Program-made: the position numbers and the translations under genes
Source: Oscillospiraceae bacterium
GTDB taxonomy: Bacteria > Bacillota > Clostridia > Oscillospirales > Ruminococcaceae
NCBI GenBank assembly: GCA_900768105.1
Contig: CAAGBQ010000085.1
Location: forward strand, 1-6,770
Reading direction: 5' to 3'
DNA: 6,770 nucleotides
Part shown: positions 5,047 to 6,770 of the stretch, piece by piece
Position numbering within the stretch: position 1 is the first letter of the stretch
How the letters are laid out: each line of letters opens with the position of its first letter
Notes under the pieces: generated by a model
The model's input: the letters and a program-made list of their open reading frames with translations, nothing else
The model's database searches: none
Told to the model about the DNA's origin: nothing

Positions 5047-6552
5047 ATGAAACCTCTTGTTCTTATGATACTCGATGGGTTTGGATATAACAAAAGCGAT
5101 TACGGCAATGCAATCCGTGCCGCAAAAATGCCGAACCTTGATAAAATAAAGGCAGAAAGCCCGATGACCATAATCGGTGCTTCCGGAATGGATGTGGGCT
5201 TACCGGAGGGGCAGATGGGCAATTCCGAGGTGGGTCACACCAATATAGGCGCGGGAAGAATTGTTTATCAGCCGCTGACGCGCATTACAAAGGCGGTCCG
5301 CGACGGAGAATTTTTTAAAAACCCCGCCCTTACCGCAGCAATGGAGAATGCGAAGGAGCGCGGCAGCGCCCTCCACCTTTTGGGGCTGCTTTCCGACGGC
5401 GGAGTTCACAGCCATATCGACCACCTTTTTGCTCTTATTGATATGGCGAAAAGCTTTGGGCTTGAAAAAGTGTATGTCCACTGCTTTATGGATGGGCGGG
5501 ATGTGCCGCCGACAAGCGGAAAGGGGTATATCGAGGCGCTGCAAAAAAAGCTTGATGAAGCGGGCTGCGGAAAAATTGCCACAGTGGGCGGCCGTTATTA
5601 CGGAATGGACCGCGACAAGCGCTGGGACAGGGTAAAGCTGCACTATGACGCCATTGCTTTGGGAAAAGCGCCGTTTGAGCACGACCCCGCAAAGGGCGTT
5701 GAGCACAGCTATGCCGAGGGAGTTACCGATGAATTTATTGTTCCGTTCTGCTGCGAGCACGGTACTCAAATTAAGGACGGGGATTCGGTGATATTTTTCA
5801 ATTTCCGTCCGGACAGAGCGCGGGAACTTACCCGCGCAATCGTCGATAGGGAGTTTGACGGCTTTCCGCGCCGCGCCCTTGATGTTTGCTATGTTTGCAT
5901 GGCGCAATATGACGCAGAGATTGAAAATGTGCTTGTGGCGTTTCCGCCGCAAAGCCTTGCGGATACCTTCGGCGAATATATTTCAAAAAAGGGTCTGCGC
6001 CAGCTTCGCATTGCGGAAACGGAAAAATACGCCCATGTTACATTTTTCTTTAACGGCGGCGTGGAAGCGCCTTATCCGGGTGAGGACAGGGATTTGATAC
6101 CCTCGCCGAAGGTTGCGACCTATGACCTCCAGCCGGAGATGAGCGCATATCTTGTTACGGAAAAGCTTCTTGAGGAGCTTGACGGCGGAAAGCACGATGT
6201 AATAATACTGAACTATGCGAATACGGATATGGTGGGTCACACCGGAGTTTTTTCCGCGGCGGTAGCCGCCTGTGAGGCGGTGGACGAGTGCCTTGGAAAA
6301 ATTACCGCGCGTGTGAAGGAGCTTGGCGGCGCGGTGATTATCACCGCGGACCACGGCAACGCGGATGTTATGCTTGCGGAGGACGGAAGCCCTTTTACTG
6401 CTCACAGCACGAATCCGGTGCCGTTTATAGTGTTCAATTACCCCTGCAAATTGAGGGATGGCGGCGTGCTTGCGGATATAGCGCCGACGATGCTTGAAAT
6501 GCTGGGATTGCCAAAGCCGGAGGCAATGACCGGAGAAAGCCTGATTGTGTAA
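5047..6552 (+). CDS. gpmI: 2,3-bisphosphoglycerate-independent phosphoglycerate mutase
   Basis: This cytosolic enzyme interconverts 3- and 2-phosphoglycerate through a phosphoserine intermediate, using two Mn2+ ions. It belongs to the alkaline phosphatase superfamily. At 501 residues it is close to the usual length. The phosphatase-like domain supplies Asp10 (LMILDGFG), the nucleophile Ser60 (MGNSEVGH), Asp394 and His398 (NTDMVGH), Asp435 and His436 (TADHGN), and His453 (TAHSTNPVP). The inserted transferase domain (about residues 75-300) supplies His121 (GGVHSH), Arg151-Asp152 (DGRDVPPTS), Arg183 and Arg189 (GGRYYGMDRDKRWDR), and Arg254 and Arg257 (NFRPDRARE). Lys327 follows in EKYAHVTFFFNGG. 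All expected catalytic and metal residues are present. It closes the glycolytic unit, with an unusually large 291-bp gap to tpiA and a terminator after its stop codon. An eno gene does not follow. Mn2+ dependence is family knowledge, not seen here. Confidence 0.99.
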   Translation: MKPLVLMILDGFGYNKSDYGNAIRAAKMPNLDKIKAESPMTIIGASGMDVGLPEGQMGNSEVGHTNIGAGRIVYQPLTRITKAVRDGEFFKNPALTAAMENAKERGSALHLLGLLSDGGVHSHIDHLFALIDMAKSFGLEKVYVHCFMDGRDVPPTSGKGYIEALQKKLDEAGCGKIATVGGRYYGMDRDKRWDRVKLHYDAIALGKAPFEHDPAKGVEHSYAEGVTDEFIVPFCCEHGTQIKDGDSVIFFNFRPDRARELTRAIVDREFDGFPRRALDVCYVCMAQYDAEIENVLVAFPPQSLADTFGEYISKKGLRQLRIAETEKYAHVTFFFNGGVEAPYPGEDRDLIPSPKVATYDLQPEMSAYLVTEKLLEELDGGKHDVIILNYANTDMVGHTGVFSAAVAACEAVDECLGKITARVKELGGAVIITADHGNADVMLAEDGSPFTAHSTNPVPFIVFNYPCKLRDGGVLADIAPTMLEMLGLPKPEAMTGESLIV

Positions 6553-6560
6553 AGAAAAAG

Positions 6561-6595
6561 AGTAAATCCCCCGCGGGGGATTTACTATTTTTTTT
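6561..6595 (+). terminator. Strong intrinsic terminator after gpmI
   Basis: AGTAAATCCCC (6561-6571) pairs perfectly with GGGGATTTACT (6576-6586) around a 4-base loop and is followed by eight T's at 6588-6595. It begins 8 bases after the gpmI stop and should end the pgk-tpiA-gpmI transcript. An A-rich stretch before the stem means it may also stop transcription coming from the right. Confidence 0.93.
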
Positions 6596-6608
6596 GCGCG
6601 CGCATATC

Positions 6609-6623
6609 GGCCTCCCTGTGTAA
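6609..6623 (+). repeat. Dispersed motif copy B (GCCTCCCTGTGTAA)
   Basis: GCCTCCCTGTGTAA at 6610-6623 matches the motif at 4831-4845 (minus) and at 6656-6669. The complementary arm expected for a full hairpin (GGGAGGC-like) is missing, so it looks like half of a repeat. Confidence 0.55.
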
Positions 6624-6646
6624 GGTTCACACCGCGGCAATTGAAT

Positions 6647-6670
6647 GCACTTCTCGCCTCCCCTGTGTAT
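6647..6670 (+). repeat. Dispersed motif copy C (GCCTCCCCTGTGTA)
   Basis: GCCTCCCCTGTGTA at 6656-6669 lies 46 bases after copy B. Including the preceding GCACTTCTC, it is the closest relative of the minus-strand copy in the tpiA-gpmI gap. Its second hairpin arm is also absent; the four-way hairpin element begins 5 bases later. Confidence 0.55.
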
Positions 6671-6674
6671 CTTA

Positions 6675-6760
6675 AGCAAGAATGTTTGCGCCGCTTTGCG
6701 GCGAAAACATTTTGTGTTTGGTGCTTTGCGCCAAACACAGGCGGCTTTGCCGCCCTTGCT
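6675..6760. repeat. Cloverleaf-like element: three GCTTTGC hairpins in a closing stem
   Basis: AGCAAG (6675-6680) pairs with CTTGCT (6755-6760) and encloses three adjacent hairpins. The first is 6681-6711, a 7-bp plus 6-bp stem with one G-A mismatch. The second is 6713-6739, a 12-bp stem with one T-G pair. The third is 6740-6754, a perfect 6-bp stem. Each has a TTT loop and the same GCTTTGC tip. Only base 6712 is unpaired at the junction. No coding potential is evident. It may be a folded RNA or a palindromic mobile repeat; no known family was recognised. Confidence 0.75.
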
Positions 6761-6770
6761 ACGATAAATG

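Noticed and set aside
5200..6738. Long minus-strand ORFs opposite gpmI (5200-5952 and 5983-6738)
   Set aside because: They lie fully or mostly antisense to a well-conserved gpmI, lack ribosome binding sites and recognisable motifs, and are rich in Arg, His and Cys, as expected from the antisense frame of a coding sequence.
6599..6770. CRISPR array or tRNA in the hairpin-rich right end
   Set aside because: The hairpins have different stems and no regular repeat-spacer period. The cloverleaf-like fold lacks tRNA hallmarks such as a TTCRA T-loop, a 7-base anticodon loop and a CCA-type acceptor.

Overview
The window looks like chromosomal DNA from a low-to-mid GC Firmicute of the class Clostridia, probably an Oscillospiraceae/Ruminococcaceae-type gut lineage. 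The grounds are strong GGAGG-type ribosome binding sites, sigma-A-like promoters, a lipoprotein with a Clostridia-style Ser/Glu-rich linker, a pgk-tpiA-gpmI glycolytic cluster, and intergenic hairpin repeats of a kind I recall from such genomes. The assignment comes from sequence style only and no search was run.

Layout, left to right. Bases 1-35 hold the first codons of a minus-strand lipoprotein-like gene that leaves the window. Bases 235-1251 (minus) encode a complete 338-residue lipoprotein with WG-type beta repeats. The start and 5' flank of these two genes are near-identical (about 180 bp), so they are probably a tandem gene duplication, each copy with its own promoter. Bases 1445-2284 (minus) encode a secreted protein of unknown function with a C-terminal membrane segment and an NPPTG motif. 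Each complete minus-strand gene is followed by an intrinsic terminator hairpin, so the three appear to be separate transcription units.

A 425-bp divergent intergenic region (2285-2709) carries the probable promoter of the secreted-protein gene, an unexplained 15-bp perfect inverted repeat, and a good sigma-A promoter for pgk. The plus-strand unit then runs pgk (2710-3903), tpiA (3988-4755) and gpmI (5047-6552). It ends in a strong intrinsic terminator at 6561-6595. The three enzymes are phosphoglycerate kinase, triosephosphate isomerase and cofactor-independent phosphoglycerate mutase. All three are full length with catalytic residues present. Neither gap nor eno, the usual partners, is present inside the window.

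The least ordinary parts are non-coding. The last 15 codons of tpiA are repeated 227 bp downstream, between tpiA and gpmI, and the DNA between the copies can fold. This looks like a small insertion that re-created the 3' end of tpiA. Bases 6675-6760 can fold into a compact four-way junction: three hairpins with the same GCTTTGC tip inside a 6-bp closing stem, with one unpaired base at the junction. A short GCCTYCCYTGTGTA motif occurs once in the tpiA-gpmI insert (minus strand) and twice after gpmI (plus strand), so both intergenic regions carry pieces of the same dispersed repeat. No mobile-element gene, CRISPR array, tRNA or rRNA was seen.
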